A DNA stretch of 64,000 nucleotides from Candidatus Poribacteria bacterium (GCA_030748495.1 JASMLX010000017.1:132-64131); one strand, 5' to 3'; positions 37,299-47,639 are shown, counted from the stretch's first letter. Translations and numbers: made by a program. Notes: generated from the letters alone by a model not told the origin.

Positions 37299-38054
37299 GT
37301 GGACAACTTGAAAATGAGACTGGCAATCCAAACTCTGGGTGTGGTTTGGTTATTTACGACCTGTCAAACCGTGGCACAAGACTATTTCCCAATCAGCGTC
37401 GGTAATCAATGGGTGTTCCGTAACCGCGACGGAAACGATGAACGATTGATTGAAATCTTAACTGCTAACCAAGGACTACAGGTTAATAGCAACGGTAAAG
37501 GTTCCAAACGACTAAGGAATCTGGATTCAGAGATGGTCGTCGTCTACGATCAAATTAACTTTAGATCTCATTTTGTCGTCAGGAGAGAGGGAAGTTGGTA
37601 TCAGTTGGCCCGAATTCAATACAAGAAACGGAAAAATGGTAAGGTCCGATCGATAACCTATATCTACCCGGCCGACCAATTTTTTTTGCCGAAACAGATG
37701 AGAGTCGAAAAAAAGTGGACTATTTCCGGTCAGCCGTTTCGTCGCCGAAAAGTTGATGACGAGGTATTGACTATCAACTTCAAAGTGGTCAGCATGGAAA
37801 ACTTCAAGGTCAAGGCAGGTCGCTTCCGGCGAGTTTTGCGGATCTCCGAAGAGTCAGAGCACCAAAGAAAAGATCGAAAGAACACAACCTTGGGGTACCT
37901 CTGGCTGGCCCCTAATATTGGACCCGTTCGCTTGAAGACGGTTAATGAAGAGGTGTTTGAATTAGTTAGGTATAGCCTGACACTGGACGTAAAGATGACA
38001 GATCAGTTACTATCGCTACATTGGGGCTCGATCAAGAAATTGAGAGAAAAGTAG
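37299..38054 (+). CDS. Exported protein of unknown function, paralogue of the lipoprotein at 40210
   Basis: GTG start. A signal peptide is visible (LGVVWLFTTCQTVAQ). The mature protein begins with DYFPISVGNQWVFRN, a motif of secreted proteins that lack a name, and has a later core of VKAGRFRRVLRISEE and YLWLAPNIGPVRLKT. That core matches VPAGNFTGGYLVEEI and YWVVPNVGIVKHQ of the lipoprotein at 40210 in order and spacing. I infer a shared beta-rich fold. The gene ends three bases before the nitrilase start, so the two are probably coupled. Confidence 0.7.
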   Translation: MDNLKMRLAIQTLGVVWLFTTCQTVAQDYFPISVGNQWVFRNRDGNDERLIEILTANQGLQVNSNGKGSKRLRNLDSEMVVVYDQINFRSHFVVRREGSWYQLARIQYKKRKNGKVRSITYIYPADQFFLPKQMRVEKKWTISGQPFRRRKVDDEVLTINFKVVSMENFKVKAGRFRRVLRISEESEHQRKDRKNTTLGYLWLAPNIGPVRLKTVNEEVFELVRYSLTLDVKMTDQLLSLHWGSIKKLREK

Positions 38055-38057
38055 CCG

Positions 38058-38822
38058 ATGATTCAAATTGGAATGGGACAAATGACCGTTTCCGGGGGTG
38101 AGGTCGATAAAAATCTGGCGCAAGCGACTCGATTTATTACTGCTGCAGCGCAGCAGGAGTGCGATTTTATTCTCCTGCCCGAATGTCTGGATACGGGCTG
38201 GACACATCCAAGTGCTGTCGATTCGGCTCAACCGATCCCCGGTATAACTAGTGAAATCCTCTGCCAGTCAGCTGTTGAGAATCAAATTTATGTGGTAGCC
38301 GGTATCACCGAGCGGAACGATGGACAGATCTACAATGCGGCTATTCTGATTGATCCAACGGGTGAAATTTTGCTCAAACACCGGAAAATCAATATTCTGG
38401 ATATCGCACAAGACCTATATAGCGTCGGCAATAGATTGGAGGTCGCAGAGACTCCATTGGGCAAGATCGGGCTCAATATCTGTGCCGATAACTTTCCCCA
38501 TACCGCCTATTATGGGCAGGCACTGGCAGGGATGGGAGCGCAACTGATTTTATCTCCTTGTGCCTGGGCGGTCGATCGAGATCACGATAACCAGCGAGAT
38601 CCGTATGGAAGTCTCTGGTTCAACGCTTATACCCGGTTAGCATTAGATCATCGAGTTGCAGTTGTCGGGGTGAGCAACGTCGGTTGGATCACCGACGGGC
38701 CGTGGCAAGGCAGAAAATGTATCGGTTGTTCGCTGGCCGTCGATCAAGAAGGTAAAGTTATCAAGCAAGTAGACTACGGCGAAACGGCTGAAAGATTGGA
38801 AGTTATTGAGTTAGAGATCTAA
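38058..38822 (+). CDS. Carbon-nitrogen hydrolase (nitrilase family)
   Basis: The 254-aa protein has the three catalytic elements of the family: Glu in FILLPECLDTGW, Lys in LLKHRKINI and Cys in GLNICADNFP. It hydrolyses a C-N bond (amide or nitrile) by a Cys nucleophile; the specific substrate is not seen. The position three bases after the exported-protein gene and 87 bp before argG suggests nitrogen or arginine-linked metabolism, but that is context only. Length is normal for the family. Confidence 0.87.
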   Translation: MIQIGMGQMTVSGGEVDKNLAQATRFITAAAQQECDFILLPECLDTGWTHPSAVDSAQPIPGITSEILCQSAVENQIYVVAGITERNDGQIYNAAILIDPTGEILLKHRKINILDIAQDLYSVGNRLEVAETPLGKIGLNICADNFPHTAYYGQALAGMGAQLILSPCAWAVDRDHDNQRDPYGSLWFNAYTRLALDHRVAVVGVSNVGWITDGPWQGRKCIGCSLAVDQEGKVIKQVDYGETAERLEVIELEI

Positions 38823-38909
38823 AGAGATTTCAAAAGAGTTGAAGGAAAAACTGCCGTCTGATAGAATAGGCTGTGTTGCTGAATCACGGTATATGTTGAG
38901 GAATCGAAT

Positions 38910-40148
38910 TTGAAACTGAACCAATTAAAAGGGAAAATCGTCGGTGCTGCGGTCTCTGGCGGATTGGATAGTTGTACCATCACCCGCTGGCTGGTTGACC
39001 AAGGGGTAAATGTCGTCTGTTTTACAGCTGACCTTGGTCAACCGGACGAAAAAGATATGAATGAGGTTAGACAACGCATGTTGGCCTCCGGCGCCAAAGA
39101 AGCAATTTTGGTTTCAGCCGCATCAGACCTTGCCGAGGCTGGACTGCAGGTGATTCAGTCTCAGGCTGCCTACGAAGGTGGATATTGGAACACGACTGGA
39201 ATTGCCAGGCACATCACGGTGGCCGTCCTCTTGGCGGAGATGAAAAAACAGGGAATCCGTATTCTGGCGCACGGTGCGACCGGTAGAGGCAACGATCAGG
39301 TTCGATTTCAACTGGCTACCAACATGCTAGCCCCCACTTTTGAAGTTTACGCTCCCTGGCGAGACGAATCTTTTCTGCAGCGATTCGGAGGGCGGAAAGA
39401 GATGATCGATTTCTGTAACACCCACAATCTGCCCATCACCGCCACGCATGAAAAGCCTTATTCTACCGATGCCAATTTACTCGGACTGACCCACGAAGCC
39501 GGTAGATTAGAGTCACTTAAGACACCGGCCAGTTTCATTACTCCCGGCATGGGTGTACATCCGACCGAGGCACCAGACGAAACCGAGTATTTCACTGTTC
39601 GTTTTGACCGAGGCCGTCCCATCGAGATCAACGGCAGTCCGACCACACCTCTGGACGCCTTTCAGCAAGCGAACCTGATCGGTGGTCGAAACGGTATTGG
39701 TATCGGTATCCATGTGGTTGAGAATCGATTTGTGGGCATTAAGAGCCGAGGTGTTTATGAGTCTCCGGGGATGGAACTCCTCGGTCGCTGTTACGAATAT
39801 CTGCTTCAACTGGTGCTGGATCGACGAGCACGCAGGGTCTTCGATCGACTCTCTGATATTGTCGCTGAACAGATTTACGAAGGTTACTGGTTCGATCCAG
39901 CCACCCAAAGCCAATTGGCCTCTATTCAACCCTTTACTCAACTAGCTACGGGTGAAATTACGGTTGCTTTGTATCGAGGTAATATCTCGTTTCATGCTGC
40001 AACATCGGTTCCTCATTCACTCTATTCTGAAGAGACGGCCTCTATGGAAGACATCGGCGACTTCAATCACGCCGATTCAGAGGGATTCCTTTCGGTTTTG
40101 GGGGTCAGCGCTCGAGCCCTGGCTGTTTCAAACCAAATCGAGGACTGA
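38910..40148 (+). CDS. argG: Argininosuccinate synthase
   Basis: The 412-aa enzyme starts at TTG 38910, with GAGGA eight bases upstream; no ATG fits the family start. AAVSGGLDSCTITRWL is the ATP-binding SGGLDS loop, AHGATGRGNDQVRFQLA the citrulline/ATP region, and PYSTDANLLGLTHEAG the aspartate-side block. It condenses citrulline and aspartate with ATP in arginine synthesis. argH and the rest of the pathway are not in the window. It lies between a nitrilase and a lipoprotein on the same strand. Confidence 0.93.
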   Translation: MKLNQLKGKIVGAAVSGGLDSCTITRWLVDQGVNVVCFTADLGQPDEKDMNEVRQRMLASGAKEAILVSAASDLAEAGLQVIQSQAAYEGGYWNTTGIARHITVAVLLAEMKKQGIRILAHGATGRGNDQVRFQLATNMLAPTFEVYAPWRDESFLQRFGGRKEMIDFCNTHNLPITATHEKPYSTDANLLGLTHEAGRLESLKTPASFITPGMGVHPTEAPDETEYFTVRFDRGRPIEINGSPTTPLDAFQQANLIGGRNGIGIGIHVVENRFVGIKSRGVYESPGMELLGRCYEYLLQLVLDRRARRVFDRLSDIVAEQIYEGYWFDPATQSQLASIQPFTQLATGEITVALYRGNISFHAATSVPHSLYSEETASMEDIGDFNHADSEGFLSVLGVSARALAVSNQIED

Positions 40149-40209
40149 GACGGATGTTATTCCCCAATTCTCATTCCGGCTCGCTTACGTCAGAAGAGGT
40201 GCTGCTTTA

Positions 40210-41442
40210 ATGTCAGAACAGTTTGGTCATCGACTCGTACTGGTTGGGTGGCGATCTTATTTGGTGCAATTTTGTTTGCTATTGAGTTGGGCTTTACTGC
40301 TAACCGGTTGTGGAGAAGAGGGGTTATGGGACCCGATTGACGAATCTAAGTTTAAAGCCCCCAGTTCCGATGGATTGCATGCGCCCGAGTTCCCTACACC
40401 GACAAGAGGTAAATGGACCTACCAAAATGTGGATCTTCCTGAAGAGAGTCATCAGATCTCCATCGATGACGAAACCCGTTTTGATGCCGGCTTTACCTTT
40501 CGCCAGATGTCATCACGGTATATTGATGCCAATAATCCGGGGGGGGAACTTTATCTATTTAGTATGGAAGAGGAATTTGACCGTATCTTGGATGAGTTAT
40601 CGGGGATCGTACTCCCGGACTTTGATGAAGATAAAAAAGAGGAAGAACTAACCAAGGAGCAGCTAGGGCAGTTGGATATCAAGCTAGAGTTGGAAGAGCT
40701 GATCAAAGGTGTTTTTAAGCGCAATCAGGTTAAGCTACCCGCATCACTAGTCATTAAAAAATCCGATACGCCGGCGGTAAAGCAAACGGCTGGGGATTGG
40801 TTGATTCAGGATATTTTTAGCCCTTACATTATTCGGCGCGAAAACAACAGACTATCCGTCTATACTCGTAAGGCAACCAGCCATCTATCCGCTAATGGTT
40901 ACTATTTTAGACAGAACGGCGATTTCTTGCCAATTGGGATTCCAATTTACGCTACATTTTTCTCTAAATCTGCAACTAAACTTGAGGAGCGTGCATTCGA
41001 CCTCTTCTTTGGTAAAGCATTGCCCCCCATTATGCACCAGGTTCATCCGACCTTTCGTAAGCTGTGGGTCTTTCCTCTAAAGTCCGGGGTCGAGTGGACC
41101 GTCTTCGAGAAGACAAAAAGCCCAACAGTAAGAATTAAGCGGAAGGTTATCCAAGACCAGGTTCAGATTACCGTACCTGCGGGTAACTTCACAGGTGGCT
41201 ATCTGGTAGAGGAAATTATCGAAGGCAAAGAGGAGTTTTCGTTGATAACAAATCCTGAACAGGATGATCCGGAACGAGGTCAGGATCCGGAAGAGGAAAA
41301 GCCAAAAACTGCAGCCAAAGCAACTAAACTCTTGCCGGCTGCCAGATATTGGGTGGTACCAAACGTGGGTATCGTCAAACACCAATATTTTCCCAAAGCC
41401 GATCAGCCTGTAACCTACGAACTTAAGTCCTACCGGCTTTAA
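40210..41442 (+). CDS. Lipoprotein of unknown function
   Basis: The open frame extends back into argG, but the real start is ATG 40210 (410 aa), because the lipoprotein signal begins there (hydrophobic core CLLLSWALL, lipobox LLTGC, Cys34). The mature protein has an acidic region with FDEDKKEEELTKEQLGQL, and near its end VRIKRKVIQDQVQITVPAG plus YWVVPNVGIVKHQY, the domain shared with the exported protein at 37299. It follows argG after 61 bp. Function unknown; likely anchored in a membrane facing the periplasm. Confidence 0.7.
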   Translation: MSEQFGHRLVLVGWRSYLVQFCLLLSWALLLTGCGEEGLWDPIDESKFKAPSSDGLHAPEFPTPTRGKWTYQNVDLPEESHQISIDDETRFDAGFTFRQMSSRYIDANNPGGELYLFSMEEEFDRILDELSGIVLPDFDEDKKEEELTKEQLGQLDIKLELEELIKGVFKRNQVKLPASLVIKKSDTPAVKQTAGDWLIQDIFSPYIIRRENNRLSVYTRKATSHLSANGYYFRQNGDFLPIGIPIYATFFSKSATKLEERAFDLFFGKALPPIMHQVHPTFRKLWVFPLKSGVEWTVFEKTKSPTVRIKRKVIQDQVQITVPAGNFTGGYLVEEIIEGKEEFSLITNPEQDDPERGQDPEEEKPKTAAKATKLLPAARYWVVPNVGIVKHQYFPKADQPVTYELKSYRL

Positions 41443-41474
41443 CCGGTCAACACTAACCACCGATAGTTTAGAAT

Positions 41475-43553
41475 TTAGCCCTTTTGGTTCCGGTTAGCCA
41501 CCAGGCTCTCGATGCCCATCAGTGCCAGTGCTAACACCAATAACTCGCCCCAAATCTCCCGACCTGTTCGTAACGTATTGAGCTTCTGGTCTAACTCTTC
41601 TTGACTATCAACCGTATGGGCTGAGAGTAGAACCCCGGCTCGTTCCAAATTAATCGGTCGTAAATCCGATTCTGATGAGTCCAAGTTGACGGCCAAAAAC
41701 TGGCGCTGTTTATCCTCATTACCGTAGATATCGATCTGATAGATGCCCGGCTGATCCGTACCAGCAAAAGCGATATGCCGGTCCTGATCCAATTGGATAG
41801 ATTTAGAGGGTTGGCCATCAGGAGGACCTATTTCCACTCGATCCACCAACTCCCTTAAATGTATTGAGAGTGGTTGACCTACGGTCAACTGTCGATTCAT
41901 AGCTACCTGTCTCGACTTCGCATAGAGAACAGATTGCTGAAGTAACGGCAAAAAATAAGGCGTCACCAATAAATCTGCATCAGTCAGGGTTTTGCCCGAT
42001 GCGTTGAATATCAGCACGGTTCCATTTTCGATTCGGTACTCAACCAGAAACGGAATCTGGTTTTGAAACTGCGCTAATACCTTTGCCGTCGATTCGACAC
42101 TCATCTCCAGGCCCCGGAAAAACCTGGGTGCTGAATCTCCAATAAAGGCGGTCTCTTCAAAAGGATCGAAGATTACGTGCTGCGGGTCGGACAGTGTAAT
42201 TTGGGTCGGTGGGTTCCAAATTACATTTTCTCCTAATGTGATCCCTAGCCAGTCTCTCAAGTTTTGGTTAGTCTGTACCGGTTTAACGAGATCCATGCCC
42301 GCAAAAAGGATTAAACTTTTACCCGCCCGTAAGAAGGCCTGAATCTGCTGAATCGTATTGGACGAAAAGGTCTCTAAGTCAGAGAGCAATAGGATATCCC
42401 AATCTTCAACCGAAACTGTGGAGATCTCACTGGGGGAGATAGCACCGGGGGAGATGGTCGCCGAAGTTTGAAAGCTAGGGTCTAAACCGGCTTGGTCACC
42501 GGCCGACGAACTTGGATTCAGTGCCGCCAACAGATAGAATGGAGCGTCGGTCACACAGAGCGTTTTTATGCCGCCATAGGCCTCAAAGACAAAGTATCGC
42601 CGATTATCCGCTTCCAGTCGATCCATTGGTAACTGCAGGTGGCCGATGTGGGAGCCAACTGTCTGAAATTGGTGGCTAAAGCTAACTGAAAGATCTGTTT
42701 CTAACTGAGCGGGTAGTTGAATTGATCGTCGTTTGAGATCGTTGAAAAATACCTGAACTAAAGTTTGATTTAAAGGTGCATTAGTATAGTTTCCGATTTC
42801 GACTTCGATCTGCACTGGCAAATGCGTGCCGATCAGTGGTCTAGAGGCTTGGATCGAAGTAATTCCGGCATTTTCGGCAACTTGATCGCCAATCGGCAAA
42901 ATAAAAATCTTGGCTCCAGAACGGTTAGGGATAGGAGTTGTGCCTTTCCAACCCGCTAGATCAGTGATGAGGTAGATCTCCTGATTCAGATTGTCAGCCC
43001 CGGTTAAGATCTCGTGTGCTAGATTCACACTCGCGACAATATTTGTACCACGATAGGTTAGCTTCGCTTGCCGGATGGCTGTCCGAACCAGGTCTAGATC
43101 CGGGGTTAGTTTTCTGATAACGGGATCGGCAATATCGGACATTAGAATCAGGGCGGACTGATCGCCACTTTGCAGGGATGACAGGACTTCGGTGGCTTTG
43201 TTTCGGGCTAACTCAAACCGCTGGCCGCTAATATCCTGGTAGCCCATACTGTAAGAGTTGTCGAGGATAATGACACAACTGGTTTTGGCACGATGACCGA
43301 CGAAGAATAGATTATTTTTCAGGAGTGGACGGGAGAGTGCCAAAGCGATCAGAGTAATAATGGCCATCCGTAGCAGCAGAAGAAGGATATTGTAGAGATG
43401 TATCCGCCGAGCCGTTTGCTTGTGGGCAAGGATCAGAAACATCAGGCTGCTAAAGTCGACGGTTTTTACTTGGCGGCGATGCCACAGGTGAATCAGCAAC
43501 GGGATTACCGCTGCTACAATCCCGAACAGAAAGGCGGGGTTTAGAAAACCCAA
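41475..43553 (-). CDS. BatA/von Willebrand factor A membrane protein
   Basis: The 692-aa product begins with the BatA N-terminal motif (FLNPAFLFGIVAAVIPLLIH, with the IHLWHRRQ and a second helix before RPLLKNN). The VWA domain follows, with the MIDAS motif in VIILDNSYSMGYQ (DxSxS). After about residue 300 comes a long beta-rich region, with a glutamine-amidotransferase-like fold in DWDILLLSDLETFSSNTI. It ends in a C-terminal transmembrane helix (LLVLALALMGIESLV). Such proteins are linked to aerotolerance operons; here it stands alone, convergent with the lipoprotein gene. Confidence 0.85.
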   Translation of the reverse strand: MGFLNPAFLFGIVAAVIPLLIHLWHRRQVKTVDFSSLMFLILAHKQTARRIHLYNILLLLLRMAIITLIALALSRPLLKNNLFFVGHRAKTSCVIILDNSYSMGYQDISGQRFELARNKATEVLSSLQSGDQSALILMSDIADPVIRKLTPDLDLVRTAIRQAKLTYRGTNIVASVNLAHEILTGADNLNQEIYLITDLAGWKGTTPIPNRSGAKIFILPIGDQVAENAGITSIQASRPLIGTHLPVQIEVEIGNYTNAPLNQTLVQVFFNDLKRRSIQLPAQLETDLSVSFSHQFQTVGSHIGHLQLPMDRLEADNRRYFVFEAYGGIKTLCVTDAPFYLLAALNPSSSAGDQAGLDPSFQTSATISPGAISPSEISTVSVEDWDILLLSDLETFSSNTIQQIQAFLRAGKSLILFAGMDLVKPVQTNQNLRDWLGITLGENVIWNPPTQITLSDPQHVIFDPFEETAFIGDSAPRFFRGLEMSVESTAKVLAQFQNQIPFLVEYRIENGTVLIFNASGKTLTDADLLVTPYFLPLLQQSVLYAKSRQVAMNRQLTVGQPLSIHLRELVDRVEIGPPDGQPSKSIQLDQDRHIAFAGTDQPGIYQIDIYGNEDKQRQFLAVNLDSSESDLRPINLERAGVLLSAHTVDSQEELDQKLNTLRTGREIWGELLVLALALMGIESLVANRNQKG

Positions 43554-44153
43554 ATAGGTAATTGCTCCTTTTGCCAGAACGAAGTTTGGGCTATCAACTA
43601 CAAACGTGTTTAACCAAATTCCGCCTCAACTCGGAGTTAATTTTATCATCTTAACACAACATTCACAACCAAAGGCGAGGGGGAAATGCATGAGAAAAGT
43701 ATGGGGCTACGGAATTTAAGCAGGAAAAGGCTAAAATAAAGCAGAGTATTTAGGTGATTTAAGCCGAGACTTTTGGCAAGAACCAGTCAAAGAGAACCAC
43801 AAAAAAGCACTGGACAAATGAAACAGGTCCCCCAAATCGAATATGAGCAAACCAGGCTCTAATCATTCGATCACAGGAGCATCATTTGGAATGATCTATT
43901 ATTTATTTTGAAGAAAAGAAAAGGGTTCAGATAAAGGAAGAAAAATTGAGTGTGGTGGTTAAACGGCTATTATCAGTAGCTAGCGAATCTATTACACCTT
44001 TGAAAGTAGTGTGATACCAATTCTAACGATGATACGGGAAAAAGTAACCCCAGAAGCGATGAAGGGCAAAGATTTAAGAACGTGATGCGGTAACGGTAGT
44101 GAAAAGAGGGTTAACAAAGGGGGGCGGGAGTGGTGTCCAACTATTAGGGCTAG
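43554..44153. other. Gap without a supported gene
   Basis: A+G-rich stretch with stops in all frames. It may hold the outer end of the IS relic that begins at 44154, but no inverted repeat was found. Confidence 0.3.
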
Positions 44154-44925
44154 TTAACATAATCTAAGCGAATCGACAATCAGCACCAAGAACCAGAACG
44201 CAGAAAACATCCGATCCAGCTGGTCCAAGCCAGAGGTGATCCGGCCAAATCCCTTCCGCCTGCTGAACAATCCTTCCACTTCATTTCTCTTTTGGTCGGG
44301 CTCTTGGTCAGACTCCCAAGGATCCAGGCGATTCGATTTGGCAGGAACAACAGCCGAGAAGATCAAGTCTAAAGCCGGCTGTCGAGTCGTATCTCCTTCA
44401 TCTGCTGGATCCATAATCATTGGGCGGCCAGCAAAAAGGCAATCGATGCCTTTCAACCAGCCTTCTCCTTCAGGTGCATCATGACCGTGGCCGGGGGAGA
44501 GTCGAAAAGCTATTGCCCTACCAGCATCTTGAGCCGGCAGATGGATTTTTGTGGTCCACCCTCCTCCTGACTTTCCAATCGACGGCTGTCCGTTTTTTTA
44601 ATGCTCCTGTTCCATCAGCATGCACTTTCACGGATCTGCTGTCTAATCAATAGGCTTCTATCCTGACGGGAATGATTTTCTTTGCCGGCCAGGCTTCAAA
44701 TCTGCCATTTAAGACCCCTGTTTTTGTCCATCGGTTCATCCGCCTGTAGATTGGAGGCCAATTTCCAAACCTAGAGGGAAGATCTCTCCTTTGACACCCT
44801 TGCTCGGCAACAGACCAAATCCGATTCCGAACCTTCCGATTGGATAGCTTGACGTTTCCTCTTTGGCCGGGTAAAGACGGCTTTATTTCTTCATATTGTT
44901 CCTGTGTTAGTTCATAATAGCCCAT
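44154..44925 (-). pseudogene. IS5-family transposase relic (IS1031-like)
   Basis: From ATG 44925 the frame reads YYELTQEQYEEIKPSLPGQR, then a TAG at about 44647. Other frames continue as DSRSVKVHADGTGALKK (first DDE Asp), then WTTKIHLPAQDAGRAIAFRL, IMDPADEGDTTR (second Asp) and RNEVEGLFSRRKGFGRI (Glu). At least two frameshifts or stops. No terminal inverted repeats recognised. Confidence 0.7.
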
Positions 44926-45227
44926 TATACAGGATTTCTCTTCTTCGTGTTAACAGACCCTGGTTATATTGAAGGCTTTAACAATATGATTCGACCAAGA
45001 TGAGGCAGATTTGTCAGAAAGACGTGTTCTGTTTCCAAGAAATAGGAGAATCATTTTGAAGTCATTAAGTGGTTGATCGGAGAATATGATTGAGACAGGA
45101 AACTAGCTATAGATTTAGCACTACCAAAAAACTAGGGGTGATTCAGATCTTCTCTGTACTTGATCTTAACACCATTTGTATGGTATATTTTTCCCAGTTC
45201 AGGTTGCATTAAGCTCGAATTGATTGA

Positions 45228-45963
45228 AATCTCGGTGTCTCCAGGCAAACTTTCGAGGCCATTTTCAACCTTGTCACCCCTCATCTCCAGAGCGTTCCAG
45301 ACGAACAACCGATGAAAAAACGCGGTCAGAAAGCACCGCTTCGATTGCCAGAGCGATTTCTTTTCACATTCACCTCTCTGTCCCACAATCCGACCTTTGC
45401 CCGGTTGGGCTTGGTGTTTGGTCTCAGTGAATCTAATACCAATAAAATCTATCACCAGATACTCGATATACTCCTCAAGGCAGTTCCAATGAAAAGTCGA
45501 AAGTACCTGCTTGATGGCTATTGAGAGACCACTGCCATTGTGGAGGTCTAACCAAACAGCGTCACTGCAAACGATCAAAGTCCAGTTGGTTATCTGCTCG
45601 CTGGAAGTTCTGTTGCTTGTCGGTCGCAAAGGCAAAGCTCACCATAACCGAATTTTCACAGAGAGTCGTCTGCCAATTATAGCTGAAATAGACCAGTTGG
45701 TGGATAGTGGTTACCAGGCCCTAGCTACTAAGCTACAGGCCTGCAGTTACGCACCAATCAAGAAAACTCGGAATCAGCCCTTGACAGGTGGTAGAATTCC
45801 AATCCAGCATGCCACCCAACGAAGCCAAGGTTTTGCTTGGTCAAAGAAACCGATTGAGGGAAACATCGAAATTACAGTAAGAGATGGAATGTTATTGCTG
45901 GATTGTCAACCTCAGGTATTGAACCCAAATATCTCAACCGGCATAGCCATCAGAATCTTGTAG
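45228..45963 (+). pseudogene. HTH_Tnp_4/DDE_Tnp_4-type transposase relic
   Basis: SRQTFEAIFNLVTPHLQSVP leads to the conserved MKKRGQKAPLRLPERFLF with TFARLGLVFGLSESNTNKIY (helix-turn-helix). After TGA at about 45521 a second frame gives IAEIDQLVDSGYQALATKL, with the DSGYQG-type Asp, and KKTRNQPLTGGR. The end is unrecognisable. Element of the IS5 superfamily, different from the other three IS5-type relics in this window. Confidence 0.65.
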
Positions 45964-46068
45964 AACCCAATCGTCAGGTTGGTTTCTTTTGGAAAGATGC
46001 CTAATTTTAATAAAGGCTGGCAAAATTTTGCCCATTGAATGATAACATTAAATATTTAGAGGTTATGT

Positions 46069-46455
46069 ATGATGTCTACTTTAACTCAGATTCGTGGTGT
46101 TGGCACAGCGACTGCTGCCAAGTTACAAGCAGCTGGCTACGCTACGGCGGAAGACTTATCAAGCATTTCTGCTGTAGATTTAAGCCAACAAACTGGCATT
46201 CCAGTGAAAACGGCAGAAAACATCATTTTAGCTGTTGCCGATCTGACGGAAGATTTAACCGGTGACCAACCCTTGTCAGAGGCCTCTCAACAATTAGCGG
46301 GCCAAGTAGCTGAGGCTGTCGCTACCGATTTTGGAGCTCAGGTCAAGGCCTATCGAAAGTTGGCCAAAAAAAAATTTTCTAAAAAGAAATACCGAAAATA
46401 TCGAAAGGTTGAAGATGCGTACTTGAAAGTTATTCAGGGGCTAGACATCACCTAG
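46069..46455 (+). CDS. Helix-hairpin-helix protein with basic C-terminus
   Basis: AGAGG stands six bases before the ATG. The 128-aa protein begins with a HhH block, LTQIRGVGTATAAKLQAAGY, followed by a second HhH-like unit (LSSISAVDLSQQTGIPVKT). That arrangement is seen in DUF4332-type proteins and in DNA-repair HhH modules. The C-terminus is rich in Lys (KLAKKKFSKKKYRKYRKVED), which would bind nucleic acid or polyphosphate. It lies intact among decayed transposases, 695 bp before two CHAD genes. Confidence 0.75.
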   Translation: MMSTLTQIRGVGTATAAKLQAAGYATAEDLSSISAVDLSQQTGIPVKTAENIILAVADLTEDLTGDQPLSEASQQLAGQVAEAVATDFGAQVKAYRKLAKKKFSKKKYRKYRKVEDAYLKVIQGLDIT

Positions 46456-47150
46456 CGAATGGTTTTGAAGGTTATAGCAATTCCCAGGTACATGATTGCA
46501 ATTGCCAACCAAAAAAGGGGACGTGATAAAACTATTACGGCTATTAGTTTGAGTGCCTGTCTAGCTCAAAAAGCAGCGGCATCCACCTATCGACCTAGAC
46601 CCACTATTTGTTCCTGCCAATTAGCAGAACTAATAGTTAGTCCGCTAACCCTACCGTCGTAAACAGCTGTTAATCTGCTTGGAAGAGTGAATAAACTTGG
46701 CTGGCATTATGATTACGCCGTAATTAATTGTGCCCCAATATGAGGGATTTCGACCGAATAGCCTCCGATTTAAAAAAGAGAGTTTGAGATGAATAACCGA
46801 CAGCGCGGGGTCAGCCAGGATGAATTAAGTTCGATTTACCAGATTCACGATCGGATTCAGGCAATTGCTGAGCCAGAACGTGAAGTGGAAGTTGCCGCTT
46901 CAAGCTTGGCATTAAACCTGCTGCCGAATGGATGTATTCGCGATTCAAGCGGACCAGCACAGACAACCCGCCTATCTCGAACAGGGTGCTTGCGGTTTTT
47001 GACCTCTAGCGTGACTTTTAGGCGATCTTTAATCCGCTCTACCTTAGTAGTGTTCAATTGAACGGCAAAATTAATAATGGGCCGTATCTTTCTGCTAACA
47101 GTTTGGAGTTGGTCGTTTGGTAGCACAGTAATAGAGTTAGGGAGTGCAGG
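46456..47150. other. Unresolved stretch between the HhH and CHAD genes
   Basis: A 90-codon plus-strand frame (46789-47061) with AGAGAG upstream starts MNNRQRGVSQDELSS and degenerates after residue 40. The opposite strand is open for 111 codons at 46857-47192. Neither resembles a family I know. It may be a broken gene that once stood between HhH and CHAD. Confidence 0.35.
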
Positions 47151-47627
47151 ATGGCTACTGCAAAAAAAATTAAAGGAATCTCTCCAAAACACAGCTTACG
47201 TGAAAGTGCACAACGGATTATCATCACCCGGTTTGGCGAGATGATGTCCTACAGAAAAGGGGCCATAGATGGCACTAATATCGAATATGTTCACGATATG
47301 CGGGTCTCTTCTCGTCGTTTACGAGCCGCTATGCGTAATTTTGCCGATTGCTTCCGTCCTAAAAAAACCTTTCGTGTCCATCTGAAACAGGTGGAGAAAA
47401 TTACAAGCGTGATGGGAGATGTCCGCGACTTCGACGTGCTCATCAACAAATTCCAAAAAGATCTGGTACAGCTCTCAGACTTCGAGCAGATTGCAGTCAA
47501 TAAACTGATCGGCTACCTGAAAGCAGAGCGAGAAATCAAGCGACAGCCGATGATTGAGATGTTCAATAATTTGGACAACAGCGATTTCGCCATCCAGTTT
47601 TTAAGGTTCTTTAGCAACCAGTTTTGA
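47151..47627 (+). CDS. CHAD-domain protein, first of two
   Basis: GGGAG precedes the ATG. The 158-aa protein has the signature half of the CHAD fold, NIEYVHDMRVSSRRLRAAM (His and Arg residues that bind polyphosphate), then FRPKKTFRVHLKQVEKIT and MGDVRDFDVLINK. Full CHAD domains span about 200-300 residues; this one is short and ends before the second half. It lacks the CYTH domain often found with CHAD. The stop TGA and a second stop TAG lie before the next gene, which is in the same frame. Probable binding of polyphosphate granules. Confidence 0.75.
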   Translation: MATAKKIKGISPKHSLRESAQRIIITRFGEMMSYRKGAIDGTNIEYVHDMRVSSRRLRAAMRNFADCFRPKKTFRVHLKQVEKITSVMGDVRDFDVLINKFQKDLVQLSDFEQIAVNKLIGYLKAEREIKRQPMIEMFNNLDNSDFAIQFLRFFSNQF

Positions 47628-47639
47628 CGGTAGATTGTC

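Noticed and set aside
39952-40209. N-terminal extension of the lipoprotein gene into argG
   Set aside because: The 86 extra codons overlap the end of argG in another frame, while a lipoprotein signal begins at 40210.
45132-45635. Minus-strand open frame of 167 codons
   Set aside because: It runs antisense to the DDE_Tnp_4 relic, has no ribosome-binding site and no recognisable product.
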